The notes: a model not told the origin generated them from the sequence alone. 8,558 bases of DNA from an uncultured Coprococcus sp. (GCA_900557435.1 USSH01000094.1:1-8558), one strand, 5' to 3'; shown: positions 1-6,651, counted from the stretch's first letter. Numbers and translations are program-made.

Positions 1-561
1 GATCCAGAGGGAATAGATGTTGCACTCCTTAAGGAAGTTAAGGAAGTTAAGAGAGCACGTCTTGATGCTTACGCTGCTGCTAGACCATCAGCCGAGTACC
101 ATGTAAAGAAGGATGCAAATGATCACGGCGTATGGTCAATCAAGTGCGACCTTGCTCTTCCATGTGCTACACAGAACGAGCTTAACCTTGACGACGCTAA
201 GATGCTTGTTGCAAACGGCGTTATCTCAGTAACAGAGGGTGCTAACATGCCTACAACTCTTGAGGCTACTAAGTACCTTCAGGAGAATGGTGTTCTCTTC
301 GTTGGTGGTAAGGCTGCAAATGCAGGTGGTGTTGCTACATCAGCTCTTGAGATGAGCCAGAACAGCGAGAGACTTTCATGGACATTCGAGGAAGTTGACG
401 GCAAGCTTAAGGGAATCATGGAGACAATCTACGCTAACATCTCAGATGCAGCAAAGAGATACGACATGACAGTTGGCGGAAACGCAGACTATGTTGCAGG
501 TGCTAACATCGCCGGCTTCGAGAAGGTTGTTGACGCTATGCTTGCTCAGGGCGTTTGCTAA
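1..561 (+). CDS. gdhA: NAD(P)-glutamate dehydrogenase, C-terminal part (5' end outside window)
   Basis: Interconverts glutamate with 2-oxoglutarate and ammonia in the cytoplasm. The frame is open from base 1, so only the last 186 residues of a protein normally near 445 are present. These are most of the nucleotide-binding domain and the C-terminal helices. Family signatures, numbered from the window start, are LPCATQNEL (53-61), EGANMPTT (79-86), GKAANAGGVATSALEMSQN (103-121) and the RLSWTFEEVD stretch (124-133). The last two closely match the hexameric Clostridium-type enzyme. One oddity is Gly-Gly before KAANAGG, where many homologues have Pro-Gly or Pro-Ser. Codon use is strongly biased (CTT, GCT, GTT, AAG, ACA, with few ATA), unlike the downstream genes, as expected for an abundant enzyme. 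It is monocistronic at this end, with a terminator 70 nt after the TAA. Cofactor preference cannot be read from this fragment. Confidence 0.96.
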   Translation, partial: DPEGIDVALLKEVKEVKRARLDAYAAARPSAEYHVKKDANDHGVWSIKCDLALPCATQNELNLDDAKMLVANGVISVTEGANMPTTLEATKYLQENGVLFVGGKAANAGGVATSALEMSQNSERLSWTFEEVDGKLKGIMETIYANISDAAKRYDMTVGGNADYVAGANIAGFEKVVDAMLAQGVC

Positions 562-630
562 TCCTAGGTAATAGGCGGGAGCCATATCTTCAAATCAACT
601 AGACATAAGATTATAATATAAGACTATAGA

Positions 631-667
631 CGTCCATCTGTGGAGTGATCCGCAGATGGGCGTTTTT
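631..667 (+). terminator. Rho-independent terminator of gdhA
   Basis: A 13-bp stem (631-643 with 650-662, two G-U pairs) closes a 6-nt loop (AGTGAT) and is followed directly by T5. It lies 69 nt after the gdhA stop codon and separates gdhA from the VTC-domain gene. Confidence 0.9.
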
Positions 668-805
668 GCGTGCATAGGATACGCCTCGGGATAGTTATGT
701 AGACTCCATTTTCATAATTATCTTTAGGCGAATTTCTTTTTTAAAGTTCGTTTAAGTTTGGCAGGTTATTATAGCATCATCAAGAGGAGATAAGGTAAAG
801 AAAGG

Positions 806-1501
806 ATGATGCTTATGGCAGACAACACGTTTAAAAGATATGAACTTAAGTACATGTTAGATAGAGAACAGTACGAGCAGATAATGAGCGAAATGATAAG
901 GTACATGCAGCCGGACCGGTTCGCACACAGCCAGATCATTAACATATATTTCGATACCCCTTCCCACAGACTCATCAGGGACTCCATAGAAAAGCCGGTT
1001 TACAAAGAGAAACTCAGGCTTAGAAGCTATGGAGTACCAGATGACGATTCAGAGGTTTTCATTGAACTCAAGAAGAAGTACAAATCCGTAGTGTACAAGA
1101 GACGGCTTGAAGTGCCGGAGCATGAGGCGATGGATTATCTGGTGGGAGGACAGCCACTGCACGAGAATTGCCAGATAGGGAGGGAGATAGATTATTTCAT
1201 GCAGGTGTACAAAGATCTGGAGCCTGCAGTTGTTCTCTCATATGAGCGTGATTCTTACAAAGGCATAGACGATCCGGAACTAAGGATTACATTTGACTAC
1301 AATATACTTTGGCAGAACGAGGATCTTACACTGCAGAAAGAGCCGTATGGGCACAAGGTCATACCTGAATATAAGGTGTTGATGGAGATTAAGATGGCAG
1401 GCGGATTTCCACTGTGGCTGTCACATCTGCTCACAAAATACAATGTATACAGAACATCATTTTCAAAGTATGGAGAGGCATATAAACAGATGGTTGGTTG
1501 A
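806..1501 (+). CDS. VTC-domain protein (polyphosphate polymerase-like, triphosphate tunnel fold)
   Basis: A 231-residue soluble protein with no signal peptide or membrane segment. It consists almost entirely of a VTC domain, the fold that in yeast Vtc4 makes polyphosphate from ATP inside a basic tunnel. Tunnel-type residues in order are KRYELK (10-15), KLRLR (69-73), ELKKK (87-91), KRR (98-100), SYER (145-148), LRITFD (159-164), MEIK (193-196, with the expected metal-binding Glu194) and SKY (220-222). No SPX domain or membrane anchor is fused, so a separate partner is expected, and the DUF4956 gene starts 39 nt downstream. ATG at 806, 809 and 815 are all in frame; GAAAGG at 800-805 is best spaced for 815, so the true protein may be 228 residues. 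No convincing promoter was found in 668-805. The family call is firm. Polyphosphate synthesis is inferred; a triphosphatase or other nucleotidyl role is possible. Confidence 0.88.
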   Translation: MMLMADNTFKRYELKYMLDREQYEQIMSEMIRYMQPDRFAHSQIINIYFDTPSHRLIRDSIEKPVYKEKLRLRSYGVPDDDSEVFIELKKKYKSVVYKRRLEVPEHEAMDYLVGGQPLHENCQIGREIDYFMQVYKDLEPAVVLSYERDSYKGIDDPELRITFDYNILWQNEDLTLQKEPYGHKVIPEYKVLMEIKMAGGFPLWLSHLLTKYNVYRTSFSKYGEAYKQMVG

Positions 1502-1540
1502 CATAAGTCGAGAACAAACATAAGCAGGAGGATATAGAAG

Positions 1541-2221
1541 ATGACAGGATTATTTGACAGTGTATTTGGAACGGCGACAACGATAACGGTGCAGGAGTTT
1601 CTGATCTGCATAGCGGTATCTCTTGTGATAGGTGTATTCCTTGCAGGGGTGTACGCGTTTAGGAGTAAATATACACAGAGTTTTTTGGTGACACTGGCAC
1701 TTATCCCAGCGGTCGTGTGCGTGGTGATCATGATGGTAAATGGAAACGTTGGCGCGGGTGTTGCGGTGGCAGGAGCATTTAGCCTTGTAAGGTTTAGATC
1801 GGTGCCCGGATCGGCAAAGGAGATATGTGCGATATTCCTTGCGATGGGAGCAGGTCTTGTGACCGGAATGGGATTTATCGGATACGCGATATTATTTGCG
1901 ATAATACTTGGCGGAGCAATGTTCATTTGCAGCCTTACGGGATTTGGCGGGGGAAGGGATGAAGAGAGAACCTTGAAGATCACCGTGCCTGAAAATCTCG
2001 ACTATACAGAGGCATTTGATGAGGTACTTGCCGACTGTACAGAAAGTTACAGACTGATAAATGTGAAAACGACCAACATGGGAAGTCTGTTCAAGCTTAC
2101 ATATGTGGTGAAACTTAAGAAAGATACAAATCAGAAGGACATGATAGACAGACTCAGGGTGAGAAATGGCAATTTGGAGATCATGTTGATGCAGGTGGAT
2201 TCGGGGGACATGACATTGTAG
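1541..2221 (+). CDS. DUF4956 membrane protein
   Basis: A 226-residue integral membrane protein of the DUF4956 family, whose function is not established. Predicted membrane segments are about 20-40, 48-67, 94-110 and 112-133. Between the second and third lies the conserved stretch GAGVAVAGAFSLVRFRS (71-87) and VPGSAKEICAIFLAMGAGL (88-106). Residues 140-226 form a charged, probably cytoplasmic alpha/beta domain (LKITVPENLDY, then a strand-rich stretch ending EIMLMQVD). The order of hydrophobic segments, glycine-rich hairpin and C-terminal small domain recalls the MgtC/SapB family; that is my inference. AGGAGG at 1526-1531, 9 nt before the ATG, fixes the start. The gap of 39 nt to the VTC gene indicates one transcript, which suggests that the two products work together. 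The last bases of the gene form part of a tandem repeat that continues past the stop codon. Confidence 0.88.
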   Translation: MTGLFDSVFGTATTITVQEFLICIAVSLVIGVFLAGVYAFRSKYTQSFLVTLALIPAVVCVVIMMVNGNVGAGVAVAGAFSLVRFRSVPGSAKEICAIFLAMGAGLVTGMGFIGYAILFAIILGGAMFICSLTGFGGGRDEERTLKITVPENLDYTEAFDEVLADCTESYRLINVKTTNMGSLFKLTYVVKLKKDTNQKDMIDRLRVRNGNLEIMLMQVDSGDMTL

Positions 2222-2300
2222 AAGACAGTATGTGTTCGTGGGATATAACACTGTAGAAGATGGTATGTGTGCGTGGGACACAACATTATAGACGATGACA
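2200..2300. repeat. Degenerate 35-bp tandem repeat spanning the DUF4956 stop codon
   Basis: Two adjacent 35-bp units, 2217-2251 and 2252-2286, match at 29 of 35 positions, and five of the six differences are transitions. Each starts TGTAGAAGA and contains CGTGGGA. Half a unit is recognisable upstream inside the coding sequence (2200-2216, 13 of 17 matching) and a decayed start of another downstream (from 2287, TATAGACGATG). The first TAG is the DUF4956 stop codon, so the repeat seems to have grown from the 3' end of the gene. No hairpin or terminator is evident in it. Confidence 0.75.
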
Positions 2301-2381
2301 GATGTATGAGATGATGTTGATTATATAAAGCAGACCGGAAATTCAGATCGGTTGGCAAATACTTAGTAAGGAGATGATCGT

Positions 2382-4451
2382 ATGAGGAAGAATAAATATA
2401 TGAGACATAGAGCGGGAATACGCAAATGCCTGGTAGTGGGATTGACAGCGGCCATGTGCATGGCAATGTTTGCCGGATGTTCGACCAGTCAGAGCACAGG
2501 TTCAACTTCAGATACTTGGGTGAGTACAGCAACAGATGCTGATATAGACAGTGAAAATGGTGACATAGATGCTGATACAGACAGCAAAAACGATGGTACA
2601 GATGCAGCAACGGGCAGTCAAAATAACGGCACAGATGCAGTGGATGCACAGAACACAAGTACAAAGACAGAAATGACTGTGGAGGAAATGCAGGCGGCTA
2701 TAGATGACGCAATGAGCGAGGCAGATATAGACATAACGGATATGTTCACAAAACGTGATATGTCTGGAACCTACGAAGAGAGTGAGGCTGTGAAGATAAC
2801 GTTGTCTGGAAAGACTGCAACATGCGACAGCTCAAATGTACAGATAGAGGATGGTGTGGTGACAATCAAGGCGGCAGGTGTATACGTTCTGTCAGGGACA
2901 CTCACAGACGAAACCATCGTAGTGGATGCCGGTGATGATGACAAGGTGCAGCTTGTGCTTGATGGCGTGTCGATAACGGCTACAGACTATGCGGCGATAT
3001 ATGCAAAGAATGCAGACAAGGTATTTGTGACATTGGCAGAAGGAACTGAGAACAGCCTTACAGTGTCAGGCGACTACGTTCAAACCGATGACAACAATGT
3101 GGACGCAGTTATATTTGCCAAATGTGATCTTACACTCAATGGAAACGGAAGCCTGACTGTCAAGGACACCACCGGGCATGGAATTGTGTCCAAGGATGAT
3201 CTTGTGGTAACGGGTGGAACCTATACGATAGAAAGTCAGGATCACTGTCTGAACGGCAAAGATAGCGTGAGGATCGCGGATGGGACATTTATCCTCACAT
3301 GCGATGAAGATGGCATACACGCCGGAAACGACGATCAGCAGGATGGCTACATATATATAGAAGGCGGAGACATTGATATATTGGTTGGAGACGATGCGAT
3401 GCACGCTGAAGGACTTTTGATCATAACTGGTGGAGATATAGACATTTCCAAGAGCTATGAGGGTATCGAGGGCTATAAGATACTGGTGACCGGCGGCGAT
3501 ATAGACGTGGCAGCCAGCGATGACGGTTTCAATGCGGCTGGAGGCAGCTCAGGCAATTCAGGCGACAATAAAGGCGGCAGCTTCGATGGTACAGGTGACA
3601 ATAAAGGAGGCTTCGGCGGAGGTCCTGGCGGGGATATAAACGGAAACACCCCGCCGGCAAGACCTGACGACAACGGACAAAGCAGCGGCACACCTGGTGG
3701 CCCTAGTATGGGCGGCATAGGCATGGATGCTGATTACGATGCATATATTCTAATAACTGGCGGAACCATCAATATCAATGCAGACGGCGATGGAATAGAT
3801 TCAAATGGATACCTTGGAATCACAGGAGGCAATGTGTATGTACTCGGTCCATCAAACAATGGAAATGGTGCGTTGGATTATGGAATCTATGCGGCTATCA
3901 CCGGCGGTGAGATGGTGGCTGTGGGTGGTTCAGGCATGGCGCAGGGATTTGGGGATGAGTCCACACAATGTTCTGCACTTGTCAATTTTGATGAGTGGAT
4001 AGATGCCGGAGAGACGATCACCCTCACTGATTCTTCCGGGAATAAGCTCCTCGCCTACAAGGCTGATAAAAAGTTTAACTCAGTTTTGATAAGTACTTCA
4101 GATATGAAACAGGGCGAGACATATACTCTGGCTGCTGGGGATCAAACGAGCACATTTGCAATGGAGGATGTGACATACAGCGAAGGTTCTGGCAGTATGC
4201 AGGGACCAAGCGGAGATCCAGGCAATGGTGGTATGCAGAGGCCAGACAGCACAGGCGACGGCTCGGATAACGGCGGCATGCGGAGACCAGACGGAAACTT
4301 TGATGACGGCGGCATGCAGAAACCAGACAGTACTGGCGACGGTTCAGATGCTGGGGATGGACAGAACTCAGATAATGGACAGAATGCAGGGCAGGATAGC
4401 GACTCCCAAACAACAGAAACACTTAAAAATACAGAAAGTATTAGCATATAG
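2382..4451 (+). CDS. Surface lipoprotein with Cthe_2159-type carbohydrate-binding beta-helix domain
   Basis: A 689-residue exported lipoprotein. The N-terminus is basic (RKNKYMRHR), then hydrophobic, and ends in a lipobox FAGC with the lipidated Cys at 33. Residues 34-95 are a Ser/Thr/Asp/Asn-rich linker (DADTDSKNDGTD-like repeats). From about 125 to 597 runs a domain of the DUF4353/Cthe_2159 family, a right-handed beta-helix whose founding member binds polygalacturonate and calcium. Rungs are visible as recurring TGGDIDI or TGGDIDV, TGGTINI and TGGNVYV stretches with Asp-rich turns (DGIHAGNDD, DGDGIDSNG). A Gly/Pro/Asn-rich insert (387-447, containing GDNKGG twice) interrupts the helix. The tail (616-661) repeats GGM(Q/R)(R/K)PDSTGDGSD. 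AAGGAG at 2368-2373 supports this start. It follows the DUF4956 gene by 160 nt in the same direction, so co-transcription is likely but unproven. The ligand is unknown; calcium-dependent binding of an acidic polymer is the family-based guess. Confidence 0.88.
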   Translation: MRKNKYMRHRAGIRKCLVVGLTAAMCMAMFAGCSTSQSTGSTSDTWVSTATDADIDSENGDIDADTDSKNDGTDAATGSQNNGTDAVDAQNTSTKTEMTVEEMQAAIDDAMSEADIDITDMFTKRDMSGTYEESEAVKITLSGKTATCDSSNVQIEDGVVTIKAAGVYVLSGTLTDETIVVDAGDDDKVQLVLDGVSITATDYAAIYAKNADKVFVTLAEGTENSLTVSGDYVQTDDNNVDAVIFAKCDLTLNGNGSLTVKDTTGHGIVSKDDLVVTGGTYTIESQDHCLNGKDSVRIADGTFILTCDEDGIHAGNDDQQDGYIYIEGGDIDILVGDDAMHAEGLLIITGGDIDISKSYEGIEGYKILVTGGDIDVAASDDGFNAAGGSSGNSGDNKGGSFDGTGDNKGGFGGGPGGDINGNTPPARPDDNGQSSGTPGGPSMGGIGMDADYDAYILITGGTININADGDGIDSNGYLGITGGNVYVLGPSNNGNGALDYGIYAAITGGEMVAVGGSGMAQGFGDESTQCSALVNFDEWIDAGETITLTDSSGNKLLAYKADKKFNSVLISTSDMKQGETYTLAAGDQTSTFAMEDVTYSEGSGSMQGPSGDPGNGGMQRPDSTGDGSDNGGMRRPDGNFDDGGMQKPDSTGDGSDAGDGQNSDNGQNAGQDSDSQTTETLKNTESISI

Positions 4452-4465
4452 AAAAAAATTCCAGA

Positions 4466-4487
4466 CACTTTATTATCACTTTATTAT
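4466..4487. repeat. Two perfect tandem copies of an 11-mer
   Basis: CACTTTATTAT occurs twice back to back, just upstream of the candidate promoter of the histidine phosphatase gene. It could be an AT-rich operator or upstream element, or simple slippage. Nothing shows a bound protein. Confidence 0.5.
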
Positions 4488-4496
4488 CCAAAATAG

Positions 4497-4524
4497 TTGA
4501 TTTATTTGCAAAAATGCTTAATAT
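4497..4524 (+). promoter_or_regulatory. Candidate SigA promoter for the phosphatase/transporter unit
   Basis: TTGATT (4497-4502), 16-nt spacer, TAATAT (4519-4524); an alternative -10 TATTAT at 4522-4527 would give a 19-nt spacer. It lies about 40 nt upstream of the ATG at 4567, in an AT-rich gap after the lipoprotein gene. Each box matches consensus at four of six positions, so it is plausible only. Confidence 0.35.
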
Positions 4525-4553
4525 TATAAAGATGTGACATTTGATAAAGCTGG

Positions 4554-4559
4554 AAGGAG
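4554..4559 (+). promoter_or_regulatory. Ribosome binding site that fixes the phosphatase start
   Basis: AAGGAG sits 7 nt before the ATG at 4567. The frame is also open from a GTG at 4534, but that start has no Shine-Dalgarno sequence and would put extra residues ahead of the conserved N-terminal strand of the family. Confidence 0.8.
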
Positions 4560-4566
4560 TGTACAG

Positions 4567-5097
4567 ATGAAGTTATATGTTGCGAGGCATGGAGAGACAG
4601 AATGGAACAGATTGAACAAGGTCTGTGGCAGGACGGACTCCCCACTTACGGAGACAGGACTCAGACAGGCACAGCTCCTTGCAGACAAGTTGGATGACTG
4701 CCATATTGATGTGATAATAGCATCTCCGCTTTCGAGAGCGCAGAAGACGGCCCAGGCGGTTGCTCAGAGAAAACATTTGCAGGTTATCACGGATGACAGG
4801 CTCATAGAGCAGGATTACGGTGTGTATGAGGGAGTTCAGAGAGACGATGAGAACTTTCTCAATAATAAGCGAATGTTTGCTTATAGATACCCGGGTGGAG
4901 AATCCATGATGGATATAGCGAGAAGGACGTATGATCTTATCATAGAGACGAATGAGAAATATCCGGACTCGTCTGTTCTGTTTGTGTGCCACAACGGTAT
5001 ATGCCGTGTGATATGCAGCTATTTTAAGGATATGACCAACGAAGAGTATTTTGGATTCAGTCAGGATAATTGTGGGTATAATATCTACGAATTATGA
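4567..5097 (+). CDS. Histidine phosphatase family protein (phosphoglycerate mutase-like)
   Basis: A 176-residue cytoplasmic phosphohydrolase of the histidine phosphatase (branch 1) superfamily. The catalytic RHG motif is Arg7-His8-Gly9, inside VARHGETEWN. Other active-site elements are Arg57 in SPLSRAQKTA, the acidic E81/E88 region around YGVYEG, and the second histidine, His142, in CHNGICR. The N-terminal strand begins at the second residue, as usual in this family, supporting the start at 4567. The stop codon lies 21 nt before the start of the transporter gene, so the two are very probably co-transcribed. The substrate cannot be told from sequence; small phosphometabolites such as sugar phosphates, alpha-ribazole phosphate or phosphoglycerate are typical of the family. 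There is no cobalamin gene nearby to support a CobC role. Confidence 0.9.
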   Translation: MKLYVARHGETEWNRLNKVCGRTDSPLTETGLRQAQLLADKLDDCHIDVIIASPLSRAQKTAQAVAQRKHLQVITDDRLIEQDYGVYEGVQRDDENFLNNKRMFAYRYPGGESMMDIARRTYDLIIETNEKYPDSSVLFVCHNGICRVICSYFKDMTNEEYFGFSQDNCGYNIYEL

Positions 5098-5118
5098 TGA
5101 CAAGGGAGTGTTATTGAT

Positions 5119-6183
5119 ATGATGGAATTGCTTATAGATTCATTTAAAGATGCGCTGCTTGACACGGTGAAGCTCATCCCGTTCCTGCTCATCACCTATG
5201 TGATCATGGAATGGCTTGAGAGGAAAACTGCGGGCAGACAGGCACATATGCTTGGAAAGGCTGAGAAGCTTGGTCCGTTGATCGGTGGTGTGCTGGGAAT
5301 AGTGCCACAGTGTGGATTTTCACTTATGGCGTCCAATCTGTACAGTGGAGGAGTCATAGGCGCAGGTGTGCTTATAGCGGTATTTATGTCTACATCGGAT
5401 GAGATGTTGCCGATCATGCTGTCAAATGATGCAATAGGGGCTGGAACGATAGTAAAGATTCTTGTGACAAAGGCTGTGATAGCAGTAATAACAGGATATA
5501 TAGTCGGATTTGTATTGGACAGGATGAGAAAACCTGTGGAAGTGAAGAAGATCGAACACGTTCATGAACACGGAGATGGGCATGGACATACCCATGATAA
5601 GAATGTTGCGGAGAATAGCCAGCATGCAAAAAATATAGTGTATAAAGATATGCATGGCGGAAATGGCGGAAATGGTGGTGATGGACATGTTCATGATTAT
5701 GTCCATGAACACAGCCATGATCATGGCCACTATGGAGAGAAGAATATTCATGAGGTGTGCGAACAGGAACATTGTGACTGTGAGGGCGGCATATTTAGAT
5801 CTGCGTTGATACATACAGCAAAGATCGCTGTTTTTATATTTATTTTTACACTGGTGATAAACGTAATAATAGAGGCTGTTGGTGAGGACGCCATAGCCAG
5901 GGTATTCAATGATGTGCCGGTTCTCGGGGAGGCAGCAGCAGCTCTGGTTGGACTTATACCAAACTGTGCAGCATCGGTCATCATAACAGAACTATATCTT
6001 CAGGGAATACTCAGTGCTGGCGCTATGATGTCTGGTCTTTTGGTGAGCGCAGGTGTGGGACTTGTGGTTCTCTTCAGGATGAACAGGCACAGACCTGCAG
6101 AGAATATAAGGATAACAGCTGTTTTATATATTGCGGGTCTCATCTGGGGGCTTCTCATAAATGCGGCAGGCATAACATTTTAA
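5119..6183 (+). CDS. Putative manganese exporter, ArsP_2-type permease with His-rich loop
   Basis: A 354-residue polytopic membrane protein of the family annotated as putative manganese transporter or arsenic efflux-like (ArsP_2). It is built from two homologous halves. GIVPQCGFS (60-68) followed by YSGGVIGAGVL corresponds to GLIPNCAAS (278-286) followed by YLQGILSAGAM. The first half also carries TSDE (92-95), where acidic residues could line a metal path. Between the halves, residues 147-221 form a hydrophilic loop with 17 histidines and three cysteines (HVHEH, HGHTH, HEHSHDHGH, EHCDC), a probable transition-metal buffer. AGGGAG (5103-5108) is 10 nt before the ATG, and a second in-frame ATG follows directly. 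The gene is last in a two-gene unit with the histidine phosphatase and ends before a strong terminator. Substrate and direction are family-based inference; zinc, nickel or arsenic compounds are alternatives. Confidence 0.85.
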   Translation: MMELLIDSFKDALLDTVKLIPFLLITYVIMEWLERKTAGRQAHMLGKAEKLGPLIGGVLGIVPQCGFSLMASNLYSGGVIGAGVLIAVFMSTSDEMLPIMLSNDAIGAGTIVKILVTKAVIAVITGYIVGFVLDRMRKPVEVKKIEHVHEHGDGHGHTHDKNVAENSQHAKNIVYKDMHGGNGGNGGDGHVHDYVHEHSHDHGHYGEKNIHEVCEQEHCDCEGGIFRSALIHTAKIAVFIFIFTLVINVIIEAVGEDAIARVFNDVPVLGEAAAALVGLIPNCAASVIITELYLQGILSAGAMMSGLLVSAGVGLVVLFRMNRHRPAENIRITAVLYIAGLIWGLLINAAGITF

Positions 6184-6243
6184 CTGTTTTGCTTGAAAAA
6201 TGCATTATCTGACGATGAATTGTAAAATTGTAATGAATTGTAT

Positions 6244-6280
6244 AGAAAAAGGAGATTACGTTTTGTAATCTCCTTTTTCT
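6244..6280. terminator. Bidirectional Rho-independent terminator between convergent genes
   Basis: A perfect 16-bp inverted repeat (6244-6259 with 6265-6280) closes a 5-nt loop. The stem begins AGAAAAAGGAG, so it gives a T5-rich tail when read from either strand. It lies 61 nt after the transporter stop and 7 nt after the stop of the convergent zinc-ribbon gene, and can serve both. Confidence 0.92.
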
Positions 6281-6287
6281 GTGTGTG

Positions 6288-6533
6288 CTATTTGATTCGT
6301 TTTTTGCCGCATATCGGACACACATCCTGATCGGTGGGCTGACCGCATCCCCAACATATCCATGTGTAACCGGTTTCTGTGGTTTCCTCTGATGGCTTCT
6401 GCGTTGGTTTCATCTTGAAATTCTTGGAAACGATCTCAACGTTGCCGTTCTCATCAAGAGTGGTCTGAATACCAGACATACCGGAATCTTCAGCAGGTTT
6501 GTTTTTTTTCTTTTTCCCAAATCCAAATCCCAT
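6288..6533 (-). CDS. Small zinc-ribbon protein of unknown function
   Basis: An 81-residue protein. The N-terminus is glycine- and lysine-rich (GFGFGKKKKNK, 2-12), followed by a polar, probably flexible middle (13-55). The C-terminus (58-80) is a zinc ribbon: Cys60-W-G-Cys63, eight residues, Cys72-P-I-Cys75, then GKKRI. That final pattern resembles rubredoxin/rubrerythrin-like knuckles and other short treble-clef or ribbon domains, so one structural zinc or iron is likely. There is no membrane segment. AGGGG lies 7 nt before the ATG. It ends at the shared terminator, and a candidate promoter lies 32-60 nt upstream, so it is probably transcribed alone rather than with the SDR gene 118 nt upstream. 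The cluster of basic residues could bind nucleic acid, but nothing proves this. I do not recognise a characterised homologue. Confidence 0.82.
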   Translation of the reverse strand: MGFGFGKKKKNKPAEDSGMSGIQTTLDENGNVEIVSKNFKMKPTQKPSEETTETGYTWICWGCGQPTDQDVCPICGKKRIK

Positions 6534-6564
6534 TTCATAACCCCTATCCTATAACTTATATTTT

Positions 6565-6593
6565 ATTTTAATGCAACATGTACAAATAAGCAA
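6565..6593 (-). promoter_or_regulatory. Candidate SigA promoter for the zinc-ribbon gene
   Basis: Read on the minus strand: TTGCTT (6593-6588), 17-nt spacer, TAAAAT (6570-6565). The -10 box matches consensus at five of six positions and the spacing is ideal. Transcription would start near 6558, about 25 nt before the ATG, leaving room for the AGGGG ribosome site. Confidence 0.5.
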
Positions 6594-6651
6594 TAGAAAT
6601 TTGGAAGGTTACACAGTGTTCTTGTTGGAAAAAATACGATGGCTACAGAGT

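Noticed and set aside
1297..1983. Long open frame on the minus strand opposite the VTC and DUF4956 genes.
   Set aside because: It overlaps two strongly supported plus-strand genes, shows no family motif or ribosome site, and is rich in residues typical of antisense frames.
2295..2327. ATGACA (2295-2300) with TATATA (2322-2327) as a promoter for the lipoprotein gene.
   Set aside because: The spacer would be 21 nt, too long for SigA, and no better -10 is at the right distance. Read-through from the upstream genes is equally likely.
2333..2354. Inverted ACCG/CGGT around 2334-2352 before the lipoprotein gene as a terminator.
   Set aside because: Only four base pairs with an 11-nt loop and no T run.
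3473..3724. Proline-rich minus-strand frame opposite the Gly-rich insert of the lipoprotein.
   Set aside because: Glycine codons on the plus strand read as proline on the minus strand, so it is a shadow of the real gene.
5683..5726. Dense dyads in the transporter gene, including a perfect 12-bp palindrome CCATGATCATGG at 5715-5726 and GTTCATG/CATGAAC arms.
   Set aside because: They lie within the His-rich coding loop and follow from alternating CAT and GAT/GTC codons. There is no sign of an operator or terminator inside the gene.
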